Below are positions 1 through 11,140 of a stretch of DNA of 64,000 nucleotides, one piece after another (position 1 is the stretch's first letter; each line of letters begins with the position of its first letter). The notes under the pieces are model-generated. The model ran no database searches and was not told the DNA's origin. It worked only from the letters and a program-made list of their open reading frames with translations. Both the position numbers and the translations under genes were made by a program. Location: positions 35,903,540 through 35,967,539 of the forward strand of contig NC_091134.1 of assembly GCF_041381155.1 (NCBI RefSeq), written 5' to 3'. Source of the stretch: Argopecten irradians. Lineage: Eukaryota; Mollusca; Bivalvia; Pectinida; Pectinidae.

Positions 1-267
1 GGTGATCAAGCGTAAAAACGTCCAAACATGTAGTTATTTCCATCTCTGATTGAAAAAAAGGAGAAGAATTATGATACAAGTAACTGTAACATCCTTTGAT
101 TTCTAAATTAAATGACTGATGTTTTTGTGTTTTATCTTGCCAAGTACAAATTAAGAAAGTATTCATTATATCTAATAATCATAATTACAGATTAAGTAAC
201 TTGATACACTAATTGGTTAAGAATAATGTCATATACAGTGGATTACAAGGATTTGTTTTTGTAACAG

Positions 268-549
268 ACTCCAGAGGACAAAAAGCACATTGGCAGCACT
301 GTCTATACAGGCCCAAACAACACAACACAGGGTCCAATCTACATCAGTCCAAAGGAGGGATTCCCGCTCAACTTCTACAAGGGAGGTAACTCTGTTGTTC
401 CAGGAGTGATGGTTGGTTTTAACGATCTGATGATTACGAAAAACACCTTTATCACCATCAAGTGTGTGGCCTGGGCGAAAAACTTCAACAATGGTGACCC
501 AGCCAACTCCATTGCATACACAACAACATTCAAGTTCCAGCTGAGCTGA
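268..549 (+). CDS. Na+/K+-ATPase beta subunit-like, terminal coding exon (5' part outside window)
   Basis: The exon opens after a TTTTTGTAACAG acceptor, reads in phase 0 for 93 codons and ends in TGA at 547-549. The translation carries features of the beta-subunit C-terminus: a GFPLNFYKG stretch matching the family GFPLxYYP segment, then VGFNDL, then IKCVAWAKNF, which aligns with the family pattern I(E/K)C(R/K)A(W/Y)(A/G)xN holding the last extracellular disulfide cysteine. The polypeptide ends in a hydrophobic beta strand (FKFQLS), as beta subunits do. The beta subunit is a single-pass type II membrane glycoprotein that assembles with the alpha subunit of the pump; this exon encodes only the end of the ectodomain. 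The upstream exons, transmembrane segment and start lie to the left of the window. The family call rests on motif resemblance recalled from memory, not on a search. A non-catalytic beta-like paralogue is possible. Confidence 0.78.
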   Translation, partial: TPEDKKHIGSTVYTGPNNTTQGPIYISPKEGFPLNFYKGGNSVVPGVMVGFNDLMITKNTFITIKCVAWAKNFNNGDPANSIAYTTTFKFQLS

Positions 550-3500
550 GATTGTGTGATCAAAGGTTTTCACCCACAGCCTTGAGAAGAGTTCATGTAA
601 CCAACAGACTATCTCTAGAAAACAGTTGACTGAATATTCTGTGCTTCGATAATGACAAGGTTTCAAGTGCAGATTGGGCAAGGTATAAGTCCCATGAGTA
701 TTGCTGTAAATTTTATAGGGATGGGAGCTCTTTTTTTTTTCTCAGTACAAATACACATATGATATTTAGGTCTGATCTTTTTATGGAATCAAGTGAAGGT
801 CTGATCACTGTTCACAGAAACTAAGCTTTGTGACAAATTTAGAATCTCTTTCTGCTTTCAATAACGAAAAATATATATTTGGATACATATCCTTATCAGA
901 AAGTATCTATGTATACATTCCATGAATTTAGCATACAGAATAATGTGGGTTTTTTTTCTACTAGAACAATGTGTTTTTGCAATAGATCAGAATGTGTCCA
1001 GTCATGCCAAATGAATGTGTGGAGAAGTCACACTGTTGATAACTGTAAGTTGTGAGTGGAGAACTCGCACACCTATTTTCTGTGATTTGTTACAGAAATG
1101 TAGTTTCTTATTCACAGTTATATTTTGTAATTTATAATGGCAAGTTTTCTCTTATTCTATATATAGTGTTTTGGTTTCCTTCTAATTTTTTTTGGAAAAA
1201 CTCTTTGGTTTATGTAGAAGGTATGAATTTAGTACTCTTGGTACAAAACAAACTACAGAAAATGTTCTTGTACTCCACCAGTCAGGGAAGGATTTTAACA
1301 TTGGTATATTAACATTTGTCTGGGAGAAGGTCTACTAATTATCATATCAATTACGTTACTGTGTAGAAATTATCAGAAAATATTATTCAGCGTCCAAAAA
1401 AAATGTTCTAAATAGCATACTCATGAATCTCACAATTGTGTCACTCTTGGAGACTATTTATGACTGAATTCTATACTATTCCGAGAAAATACCATATCGT
1501 TGAATGTTTATATGAGAGAACAGGATCATAATAACATCTGACTTTTCATGTTATTTATGAGGTGTATCTTATTTCATCACTCATTTTGTAGTGTTATTCA
1601 TCCACATTTTGTACCAGTTTTTCCCCTATTGCAGGTGATAACAAAAGGTCATATTTGTATTGTATTTATCACTATTCATTCAAGCTGATTAAGTGACCAA
1701 ACAGCTTTACAATACATTTTGTCGCTTCCAGCATGACACTTGACATACAGGATATTAAATCTAGACATTTCTAAAGTTTTAAATCTATTACATTTTTTCC
1801 TGGCCATAATGTAGAAGAAGCATAATCTGAATGTGAATAGTTCAGTGACATTATTGCATTTCCTGCTTACCATGGTATAAATATGCTGAACATTAAAGCT
1901 AGTGGTACAATGCATGGTGTTACCTTTGGTTCCCATGGTAAATATTGGTTATAATTTATAATAAGTTTTACAGGAGTTTCCATGGAAACTGATGGATAGT
2001 TTAACCAATGTTCTATGGTTACCATAAGTAATTGCAGTAACTGTATATACTAAGGTTTCCATGGTAAATGTGGCAAGTGTAATGTAATGGTAATTGTAGT
2101 TTCATTGAGGTTTCCATGCTTATTATGGATTGTTATAGCTATAATTTTAATTAGGTTTCCATGGTAACCAAGTAGCTAAAACCAGTTTACCTAGATTTCC
2201 ATAACTGCGAGTATATGTATTATATACTTATAGCCATAACTTTAACTCACTTTACATGGTAACTATTAAGTGCTTTTAGCTACCATCTATTTTTACGTGG
2301 GCTACAATCTATGGATTGTTTAAATAATCATGTCAAGCCTGTTTTCTCCCCAAAAATTGTTGTTTTTTATTCCATTGTTATCATATCTTAACATGGTTTT
2401 GTGAATCTGTTGTGTTTTATAAGTTTTTAATGTTCCTTACTCTACATTTCATGTTATCAAATTGTCATTAGTCAGATGTATTACATTGCTCATGTGGTAG
2501 TTAGCCAGTCCCTTACGTGTGTGATACTTAGTCCATTCTTCCCAAAACAATCTCTCCTTGTGTAAAATATGTCTTTTTTTATTAAGAAAAAAATTGTTTG
2601 ATATTTCATTTGGATAAAAAATATGATCTATTATGAAATTAACAGAAATATGTTATTAATGTAGATCATTCTAAGTTGAGGTTATCATTGTATTTAATGT
2701 ATACATTCCATTTTTGTTTGATGACTTATATAATATACACATGTTAATCATTGTTATCCAGTCAACCTCATTATGGTGTACTGGTATGCTTCTGTCTACA
2801 TTCCTATCATGACTAACTTAATGCTACACAATAAACTAATAACATATCATCATATATTACTATTTTGATATTACTATAATAGCCTATTGTTACAGCTATT
2901 ACCTATGATGTATATTGCATTGCCGGAAGTTACATACAATCTCGTAATGCTTTGGTAAACGCATGAAGAAATTACTCAAGGAATTAAGACTTATCTGCCT
3001 TTTGATATTATAAGCCTAAATCATGATGGTTTGTTTGAAATTTAAATGAAATGAAGTATTTTTACAGAATGTCATATTTACGATGGGCAGACAGCTTCAC
3101 TTAGTGCCTTACTCACGAAGCAGGTTATTGTCTTTAATATTGAGGTCCATATTACCATATCTTGATTTTAATTGTATTGAATAGTTTTTAAAACTGATTG
3201 AAATACATATAAATCTAACAGAGTTACACAATTTTACAATGTAAAGAGAACCAGATAGTTCTTATTAGAATTTTGCGAGGAGGCAAGATTAAGTTCATTA
3301 TTTGTTAATTAACAGATGAAAATAATAAATAAAATTATTAATCATGTTCCACTTAGAATGAAATAATACCGGTATATTTTGTTAGTACTGGTTTGTCAAG
3401 GTCATAAGATCAGAACCCTTTGAGACACTGTGATGAAATTAATTTGGAGGCTATTTGCATTGTCTAAAGCCTATGTGTAGTTCACCACTGTTTGCCTAGG

Positions 3501-4657
3501 TCACTGTGTCCTAGATTTAAAGTTCAAGGTCAAGTGTAATTTGCTGTTTCGGCAATATACAGACTTGTGGTAATAATATTGCAGGATATACATATGTATA
3601 TTTATTGACATAGCTATTTACATATGTATTGTTGTATATGGAAAAGTAATGTACAAGAGATCGGCTATTGGAAACTTGGGAAAGATGGCAAATATATGTA
3701 GTACCCTACTGTTCAAATCAATTCATCTCCCTAAAGATATGATTGAACTCTTTTGGTTATAAGATTGGAATAGTTCATAAAAGAATTACTGGGATGGATG
3801 ACATAATTGTGTTGTGATAACATGCAGAGTCAATGTAGATGTGGATGGTATGTGAGTATGAAGTTTTGTCTTTGTTGTGGTTTGGGAGCTAGTAGATCTC
3901 ACCAGTTTATCACAGCCTGTAATGGATGTCTTTGATGATTGTAACTGAAATTCTGTCCAGCTTAGTTCAGTACATTGTATATATGTTAGTCCCGTTTTTA
4001 TATGAGTGCCATGAAAAATGTTCTTTAATAATCTGTCCTTTGAAAAAATTGTTTCTATGTGAAATATGTTGATTTTAAAAACTTTAAAATAGGGCAAACT
4101 AGATATTTTAATTCCTAATTACCAAAGGCACTGCAAGTTAGTTATTTTCCACCAAGATTTTAATTCATGGATAAAATTATACTTTGTTAAATTACAAATA
4201 ACAACAAGTTACAAAACAAGTTATGTAACCTATATCAATCGCTATAGTTGGCCCATATATATATACCTAAGAGGTTAGTGACAGGAGAGACCCATAAAAC
4301 CGATTTAGTAGGTCAGGTGACCCAAAACCGATTCATGTTGGATTGGGGAATCAAACTCCTATTGTTTTAGTGAAAGGCTGATATGTTACCATTTAAAACT
4401 ACCATTGTTATCATTGTACAGATTTGGTACAAACTCCATCCTGATAGCAGTGCCTTTGTTTTGTTTCTTGTAGTAGTGATGAAACTTAACTAGAACTGTA
4501 CAAGATGTTTTAGTATAAATGTGTTAATCGTCATTCCTTCCTGACATGCATTTTAGCTTTTTAAGTTTTCACATGGTGAAGTGGCACTTTATATAAAATA
4601 TGTATCAACTGTTAGTATATACTGTAAACATACTTATTTTGGTACAATAAAATTTAG
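550..4657. other. 3' UTR of the beta-subunit-like gene, then AT-rich intergenic DNA
   Basis: No coding exon is recognisable here. Short ORFs (1052-1312, 1676-1936, 3786-4097) have no splice-site or family support. An AATAAA at 2830-2835 could serve as a poly(A) signal for the upstream gene, but others are present. Between about 1,920 and 2,170 a GTTTCCATGG motif recurs, listed separately. Confidence 0.5.
1976..2168. promoter_or_regulatory. Cluster of X-box-like palindromes (GTTTCCATGGTAAC)
   Basis: GTTTCCATGGAAAC occurs at 1976-1989, GTTTCCATGGTAAA at 2055-2068 and GTTTCCATGGTAAC at 2155-2168, about 80-100 bp apart, with degraded versions in between and on both sides. The last fits the RFX X-box consensus (two GTTNCC-type half-sites around AT). 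The even spacing suggests an old tandem repeat rather than a designed enhancer. Regulatory function is inference only. Confidence 0.25.
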
Positions 4658-4658
4658 G

Positions 4659-4784
4659 GTTTAAATCACAGGGACCTGGTACAAATTTCTAACCAACATT
4701 AGTTATATGGTACTATAATATATATACCGGTATATATATAACAACTGTTTGTTAGAAATTCGTGACAGGTCCCTGTGGTTTAAA
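4659..4784. mobile_element. Palindromic MITE-like element (about 126 bp)
   Basis: The left arm starts TTTAAATCACAGGGACC and ends AATTTCTAAC. The right arm is its near-perfect inverted complement, GTTAGAAATT...GGTCCCTGTGG. The arms are roughly 35 bp long and surround an AT-rich centre with TATATACCGGTATATA. This is a hairpin-type miniature inverted-repeat element. No second copy was noticed in the window. Confidence 0.6.
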
Positions 4785-5975
4785 TTGTTATGGAACAAAA
4801 AAGGAATTTTGCATTCACAATATTGCTTTAGTAATGACATGAAGAAAAATTATATGACACGAAAAATGTGTATGTTTACTGAGTACATATCTCCTAAGTG
4901 TGTTGTGATTGTTCTTGCCTAAGGTTGAGATATAAATTGCTTATGCTTCTATGTTTTTCTCTATTCAACAGCCAGTTGTATGATTTTGTATCATTCTTTA
5001 TAGTCTTCATACTTTCTTTATAGTTGTTTTCCAATTTGTAGAACAATTTTTTTTTTTTTAAATTGTTGCTTGTTATATAGGGTTGGTAGAATTTTTATCA
5101 TACATTTCTTAGTCATGTAGCTGCCTGGTGTTTGAAATTTAACTTCAGGCCAATTTTTGTTACCATTTTGTAAACAGAAAAGTAAAATTGTCACAAGTTG
5201 TATGGTTTGTCATTTACTTTTATTGTCAGACACTGGTTATATGTGAACTATTGTAGTAAATTTCCTGCAGTGAATTAACAATATTGTTCAAGATATATAA
5301 TATTAATGTTTAAGGAATCTATGGTTTATATGGAGTCAGTTTTAGATATATATTTAGAGTTGTTAACTGTAATGAATATCATGTGTTAACATTTGTTGGT
5401 AATGAATTTGTTCTACTTAACTCAGGCCAGAGTGTGTTTTGGGTATTTTTGAATTGTTGCAAAATACATATATAAAATTTATGGAATGAAAGAAACTCAA
5501 GTCTGTCCCTTTAGAACTAATGGCAGATAATTCAAATTCAAGCAGTATACAGTATGTACGGTATAATCTTGTGAAAATTTATTTAGATTTTCTTCTGTAT
5601 AATTAAGTAAATACCAATTTTTGATTTGAAAACTTTTTTTAATTAAAATCTCGTCCATTCCTACCTGTATTAATACGACATTAAATCGAAGAGGAGCCTG
5701 AAAGATTTGATGAATGTTAGGTGTTACAATGTAGTGATTTACTGAGAACAATCCTGTCACCGTCATGGTCTGTGATTTTGTCTACCATGCTAACTCTTGT
5801 TTTAAATATATGTACTTTGATTTTTATGATTCTTTATTCATGTGCAAATCTTAAAAGCTGCAATAAAAGATTATCTATTGTTGATGTTTGTTTTAGTTTC
5901 ATGTGAAGAGAATGTGATACACTGTATTCAACATAATAAGCGCCCAGGGTGTTTAAACAAGGACATGGTCATTCA
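4785..5975. other. AT-rich intergenic DNA, nothing recognised
   Basis: Only short unsupported ORFs and homopolymer runs are seen. No exon, RNA gene or clear repeat could be identified. Confidence 0.5.
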
Positions 5976-6941
5976 GATCCCCCGCCAATGGAGATATCAA
6001 AGCTGAAGTAAGTTTGATTGTGGAGACTTATGTGTATGAAAAAAAAACAGGAAAAAGGAAGTTGAGCTAAAGAAAGATGGAGTATAATTCAAGTAGAGCG
6101 GGGCTGCAATTGTTGAATCAGGTATACAGCCTTGACATTTATATTAGACTATATACACAAAGATGGGTGGAGTTTTGCAAAGTAACATTTACCATGATAT
6201 TTTCAGCAATGTTTCCATGGTAACGGAAAAAGTGCAAAAAATGAAAACCTAAAAATAGCAAAAGGTACTACTAGACCATAAAAAGAATGTGTCTATGAAG
6301 CTTCGTGGAAATATCTCTGCTGGTTTTAGAGTTATGCTCAGGAAATGAACCTGCTACAAAAATATGATATTTTCAGCAAGGTTTCTATGGTAACAGAAAA
6401 AAGCACAAAAAGTGAAAACCTAAAAATAGCAAAAGGCACTACTAGACCATAAGAACAATGTGTCTATGAAGTTTCATGGAAATATCTCTGCTGGTTTTTG
6501 AGTTGTGCTCCGGAAACGATTCTTACACAAAAATCTGCCATTTTCAGCAATGTTTCCATGGTTACAGAAAGAAGTACAAAAAGTGAAAACCTTAAAATAG
6601 CAAAAGGCACTACTAGACCACAAGACCAATGTGTCTATGAAGTTTCATGGAAATATCTCAACCGGTTTTCCAGTTATACTGCGGAAACGAACCTGGTACA
6701 AAAATATGATATTTTCAGCAATGTTTCCATGGTTACGGAAAAAATGCAAAAAAAGAAAACCTAAAAATAGCAAAAGGCACTACTAGACCATAAGAACAAT
6801 GTGTGTATGAAGTTTCGTGGAAATATCTCTATTAGTTTTAGAGTTATGCTCCAGAAACCACTCGTACGGACGGACAGACGGACGGACGGATGGAACCCAT
6901 TTGTATATCCCCCGCCAACTTCGTTGGGCGGGGGATAAAAA
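5976..6941 (+). mobile_element. Pearl/Helentron-like composite element with four about 172-bp tandem copies
   Basis: The element begins near ATCCCCCGCCAATGG (about 5,979). It contains four tandem copies of a 172-176 bp unit starting near 6,190, 6,366, 6,538 and 6,706, each with TTTTCAGCAATGTTTCCATGG, AAAATAGCAAAAGG and ACTACTAGACCA blocks. A (GGAC)n microsatellite follows at about 6,868-6,890, and then a terminal hairpin CCCCGCCAACTTCGTTGGGC (about 6,911-6,936). This order (tandem core, ACGG-type microsatellite, 3' stem-loop) is the architecture known for bivalve pearl elements, which are regarded as Helitron/Helentron-like non-autonomous elements. No transposase is present. Confidence 0.65.
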
Positions 6942-6949
6942 TAGAAAAA

Positions 6950-9228
6950 ATAACAAGAGGCCCATGGGTCTTAACGGTCACCTGAGTTCAGATACAGAAT
7001 GAAACAAAGACATATAAACACTATATATTGGCCCATCAGGCCCTTGAAGTTAGTCAGTTATTTTATAAATTTGACTTTTTAATCTATGAAGAGTATTTGG
7101 TTCCATTAAATCTGTGAATTCAGGAGAAAGATTTTTGAAATGTAATCAATTTTGACCCCTTTTGGCCCCACCCCTCTGGCCCCTGGGAGTCGGCCAGGAC
7201 CAATATGGATATGCTGTTAAAATGCAATTTCAGACTAATAATTCTAACCCAGTTTGACTTATTTCCTATGCAAATTGAGCAACAAATGCTCATAAATGTG
7301 TTTTTCCTATATAAACTATTGTAAACTTAACCCCCTTCCAAGGGGAAAACACGAGACCCCAGGGTCATATAATTTACAATTTTTGTAAAGGACCTTAAGA
7401 CCTTTCAATCTATGAAGAGTATTTGATTCTACCATTTCCATAATTTCTGAAGAAGATTTTTGAAGTTTTAGCCTATTTGACCCCTTTTGACCCTGCCCCT
7501 AAGGCCCCTGGGGGTCGGCCAGGACCAATATGGATATGCTGTTAAAATGCTATTTCAGGCTAATAATTCTAACCCAGTTTAACTAATTTGCATTGAATAT
7601 TGAGCAACAAATGCTCATTATGTGTTTTTCCTATATAAACTATAGTAAACTTAATTAACCCCTTCCCCAGGGGGAAACACGAGACCCCAGGGTTAATTTC
7701 TGAAGAAGATTTTTGAAGTTTTAGCCTATTTGACCCCTTTTGACCCTGCATGCCCCTAAGGCCCCTGGGAGTCGGCCAGGACCAATATGGATATGCTGTT
7801 AAAATGCTATTTCAGGCTAATAATTCTAACCCAGTTTAACTAATTTGCATTGAATATTGAGCAACAAATGCTCATTATGTGTTTTTCCTATATAAACTAT
7901 AGTAAACTTAATTAACCCCTTCCCCAGGGGGAAACACGAGACCCCAGGGTCATATATAATTCACAATTTTTGTAAAGGTCCTTAAGACCTTTCCACCTAT
8001 GAAGAGTATTTAATTCTACCATTTCCATAATTTCAGAAGAAAATTTTTGAAGTTTAAGCCTATTTGACCCCTTTTCACCCCGCTCGAAGGCCCCCGGGGG
8101 TCGGCCAGGACCAATATGGATATGTTGTTAAAATGCTATTTCAGGCTAATAATTCTAACCCAGTTTAAATTATTTGCATTGAAAATTGAGTAACAAATGC
8201 TCATAAATGTGTTTTTCCAATATAAACTATAGTAAACTTAACCTCCTCCCCAGGGGGAAACACGAGACCCCAGGGTCGTATAATTCACAATTTTTGTAAA
8301 GGACCTTACGACCTTTCCATCTATGAAGAGTATTTGATTTTAACATTTCCATTATTTCAGAAGAAGATTTTTGAAGTTTTAGCCTATTTGACCCCGCCCC
8401 TAAGGCCCCTGGGGGTCGGCAAGGACCAATATGGATATGCTGTTAAAATGCTATTTCAGGCTAATAATTCTAACCCAGTTTGACTTATTTCCTATGAAAA
8501 TTGAGCAACAAATACTCATAAATGTGTTTTTCCTATATAAACTATAGTCTTAACCCCCTCCCCAGGGGAAAACACGAGACCCCAGGGTCATATAATTCAC
8601 AATTTTTGTAAAGGACCTTAAGACCTTTTAATCTATGAAGAGTATTTGATTCTACCATTTCCATAATTTCAGAAGAAGATTTTTGAAGTTTTAGCCTATT
8701 TGACCTATTTTGGCCCAGCCCCTTAGGCCCCTAGGGGGTCAGTCATGGAAAATTTGTTAATAGGATTCAATGACCATCTTATACTGATAATTCTGACCCA
8801 ATTTGACTAATGTCCTATTACAAATAACCAAATAATGCTCAAAAATGTGTTTTCCCTATATAAACTATAGTAAAATTAACCCCCTCCTCAGGGGAAAGTG
8901 AGAGACCCCAGGGTCATATAATTCACAATTTTTGTAAAGGGCCTTAAGACCTTTCTATCTATGAAGAGTATTTGATTCCACCACATCTGTGAGTAGAGAA
9001 GAAGATTTTTGAAATTTTAGTCAATTTTACCCCTTTTGGCCCCTCCCACAGCCCCCTGGGTTCACAATTCACAATTTTGATTGGCCTTATGCCTTAGAAG
9101 GTTTGTGCAAAATTTCAAAGGTATTGCTTTGGCAGTTTTGGAGAAGAAGTCGAAAATTTAAATTGTTTGCGGACATACGACGCACAACGCACGACGACGG
9201 ACAAAAGGTGATTAGAAAAGTAATAAGT
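6950..9228 (+). mobile_element. Interspersed composite repeat with about seven 310-325 bp tandem units
   Basis: The block starts AACAAGAGGCCCATGGGTC (about 6,952) and ends near GCACGACGACGGACAAAAGG (about 9,188-9,207). In between, a unit with the anchors CTATGAAGAGTATTTG, GGTCGGCCAGGACCAATATG, ATATAAACTATAG and CACGAGACCCCAGGG recurs with anchors near 7,085, 7,410, 7,997, 8,321, 8,633 and 8,959, plus one copy near 7,700 lacking its first part. The units are well conserved, which implies recent local expansion. Start and end signatures of this kind are common in bivalve repeats. No ORF of its own is credible; the ORFs at 9,087-9,377 are repeat shadows. Confidence 0.6.
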
Positions 9229-10787
9229 AGAAGGTTGGGCTTGAAACACAACATATTTTTGAGTTTTGACCAATCACCAGGCGGTATAAATCCATGTCTC
9301 ATGCTAGCACAGGAATCACACAATGCAAAATGCAAAGTCATATGCAGTACCAGGGCTTTTTGATTGACAGCTGGCAAACTGACTGTTTCTCAAGAAATTA
9401 AAATATGATCTGATGTATCTGATTGCTGTTCACAGAGAAAGTCCAAGTACTCGCTACTCACATAGCAACTGGTTACTTTTTGCATGCAAAAGATCCATTT
9501 TGCATTATCTAGTCTTTCAATCTTCCACATATTCTCTTGTTTGATATCATGCTCTTGGTATATGCACACATATCTATTTAGTCAATTTTCTGCAGTCAAG
9601 TTAATTTGAAATTAAGGATGCTATCTAAACTTAATTTTATTTACATCTAGTGATCATCACCTTCAAAGTTCTTTGAATTTGTGTAGAGAGGGCTAAATAA
9701 GTTTCAGAACTTGTGCATAATACTTTTTGCCAGAGTCAAAAAGCTAAAAGAGCACATGTATATGATTTAAATCAAAATCACAAGTATTTTGTATTTTGCC
9801 TCTGACAGTAAGTAATTCCATTATTTTCACATTGTCGTCGAATTCGATAAATCAGAATTTCAGACCAATTCAATGAATGTTTGTAGAGTTATTGCCCTTG
9901 GTATTGTTTATACGGTTGCTCTTGGTACTGCTATGACCTCTGAGGCCAACTTGATTTCCTCTCTTCTAAGAAAAGAAATCTTCTCTGAAGACCTTTCACG
10001 TCATAGACAGAAGAGCTTTGAGAAGCAGAAAAGCTAGAAATCAAGTGATCGGAGAATGTATTCTAGAATTAGGAGAGGGCATACTGAGTTAGGCTCTGGA
10101 CTTTAACCTCCTTTGTTACAATACAATACATATGAAACAGTTCAAAGATTTGAATAAAAACCTTTTTAATTTATAAAACAGGTACTTGTTATAAAACATG
10201 TACCTTACTTACAATCTCTCAAGGAAACCTCTCGTACATCAACCTAGCACAACCAAAAGACATATCTCACTGTTTCATCCATATCCACCAGACCGGCTCT
10301 CAAAGTCTATTTTCACCCTCACAACTAACATACAACATGCACAGATCCCACTTCTTCACAGAATAATAAAACAAGCACGTTTGTCACCCCATCCAATCAT
10401 ACTTGTCACCTGCTAGAAATATCATTTTGCAAATCACATCATCTTTATCATTGTATACCAGGTACAATGTACTATCTTGACAAGATCTAAACAATTATTG
10501 TATCAAACTGATACAAGTAAACATAGTTTAAACATGAGATATTTCCTGGATATACTTTGTGTGTTAAGGTGTGTAAGATCAATCATATTTCATTAATATG
10601 ATTATCACTATATTAAGGTTAACTGCTATACAACTCGGACTATGGCTCGAACAACTGGTTGTTTATATGTATGATTATGCTAGTAAGAATTTTCTACTAA
10701 CAAAAACATGATCTTAATCATGGGATACCTTCAGAATAGATAATGACTTTAAAATAAGGCCTAGTACAAAATTATCTTAAATATTTG
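9229..10787. other. Non-coding DNA downstream of CDC40
   Basis: No exon or repeat is recognised. Part of this may be the distal 3' UTR of the minus-strand CDC40 gene. ATTAAA read on the minus strand at 10,165-10,170 is a possible poly(A) signal, but the transcript end cannot be fixed from sequence alone. Confidence 0.4.
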
Positions 10788-11140
10788 TGACCTTGACCTC
10801 AGTTTCATTACTCAAGTTCCTGCTGTTGAAAATTTTCATGACCTTGACCTCAATCACACGTCTTTAAGATCCAATCGCAGCCTGCTGTTGTGACCTTCAG
10901 AATCAATGTTCAGTAACCTTGATCTTGGCCTCAGTACTCAATAATTTGCTGATGTAACCTTGGTGTAGTCAAAGTTCTTTAAGATCCCACCACAGCCTGC
11001 TGTTGTGACCATTAGATTCACTGATAAATGACCTTGACGTCAGACTCAGTACTCATGTGACCTTTCATTATGATGACCTTGACCTCAGTCCCAGTACTTG
11101 ATTATACCATCCCAGCCTGCTGTAGCCACCTTAGATGTTT
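10788..11140 (-). repeat. Degenerate tandem repeat spanning the CDC40 stop codon and 3' UTR
   Basis: Read on the gene's strand, the last coding segment (ACAGCAGGCTGGGATGG through the stop, then GAGGTCAAGGTCAT) is followed in the 3' UTR by decayed copies. AACAGCAGGCTG recurs near 10,991-11,002 and 10,881-10,892, each followed by a GATCTTAAAG-type block. Perfect TCAAGGTCA boxes lie at 11,074-11,082, 11,029-11,037, 10,839-10,847 and 10,788-10,796. The coding copy matches the conserved CDC40 C-terminus, so it is the source and the UTR copies are duplicates. Confidence 0.6.

Noticed and set aside
229..681. 150-codon minus-strand ORF over the first exon
   Set aside because: Antisense shadow of the Na+/K+-ATPase beta-like exon, whose plus-strand translation has conserved family motifs.
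9087..9377. Overlapping ORFs of 96 and 86 codons on opposite strands
   Set aside because: Both fall in or at the end of the interspersed repeat (ACGACG-rich end); no motif or splice support.
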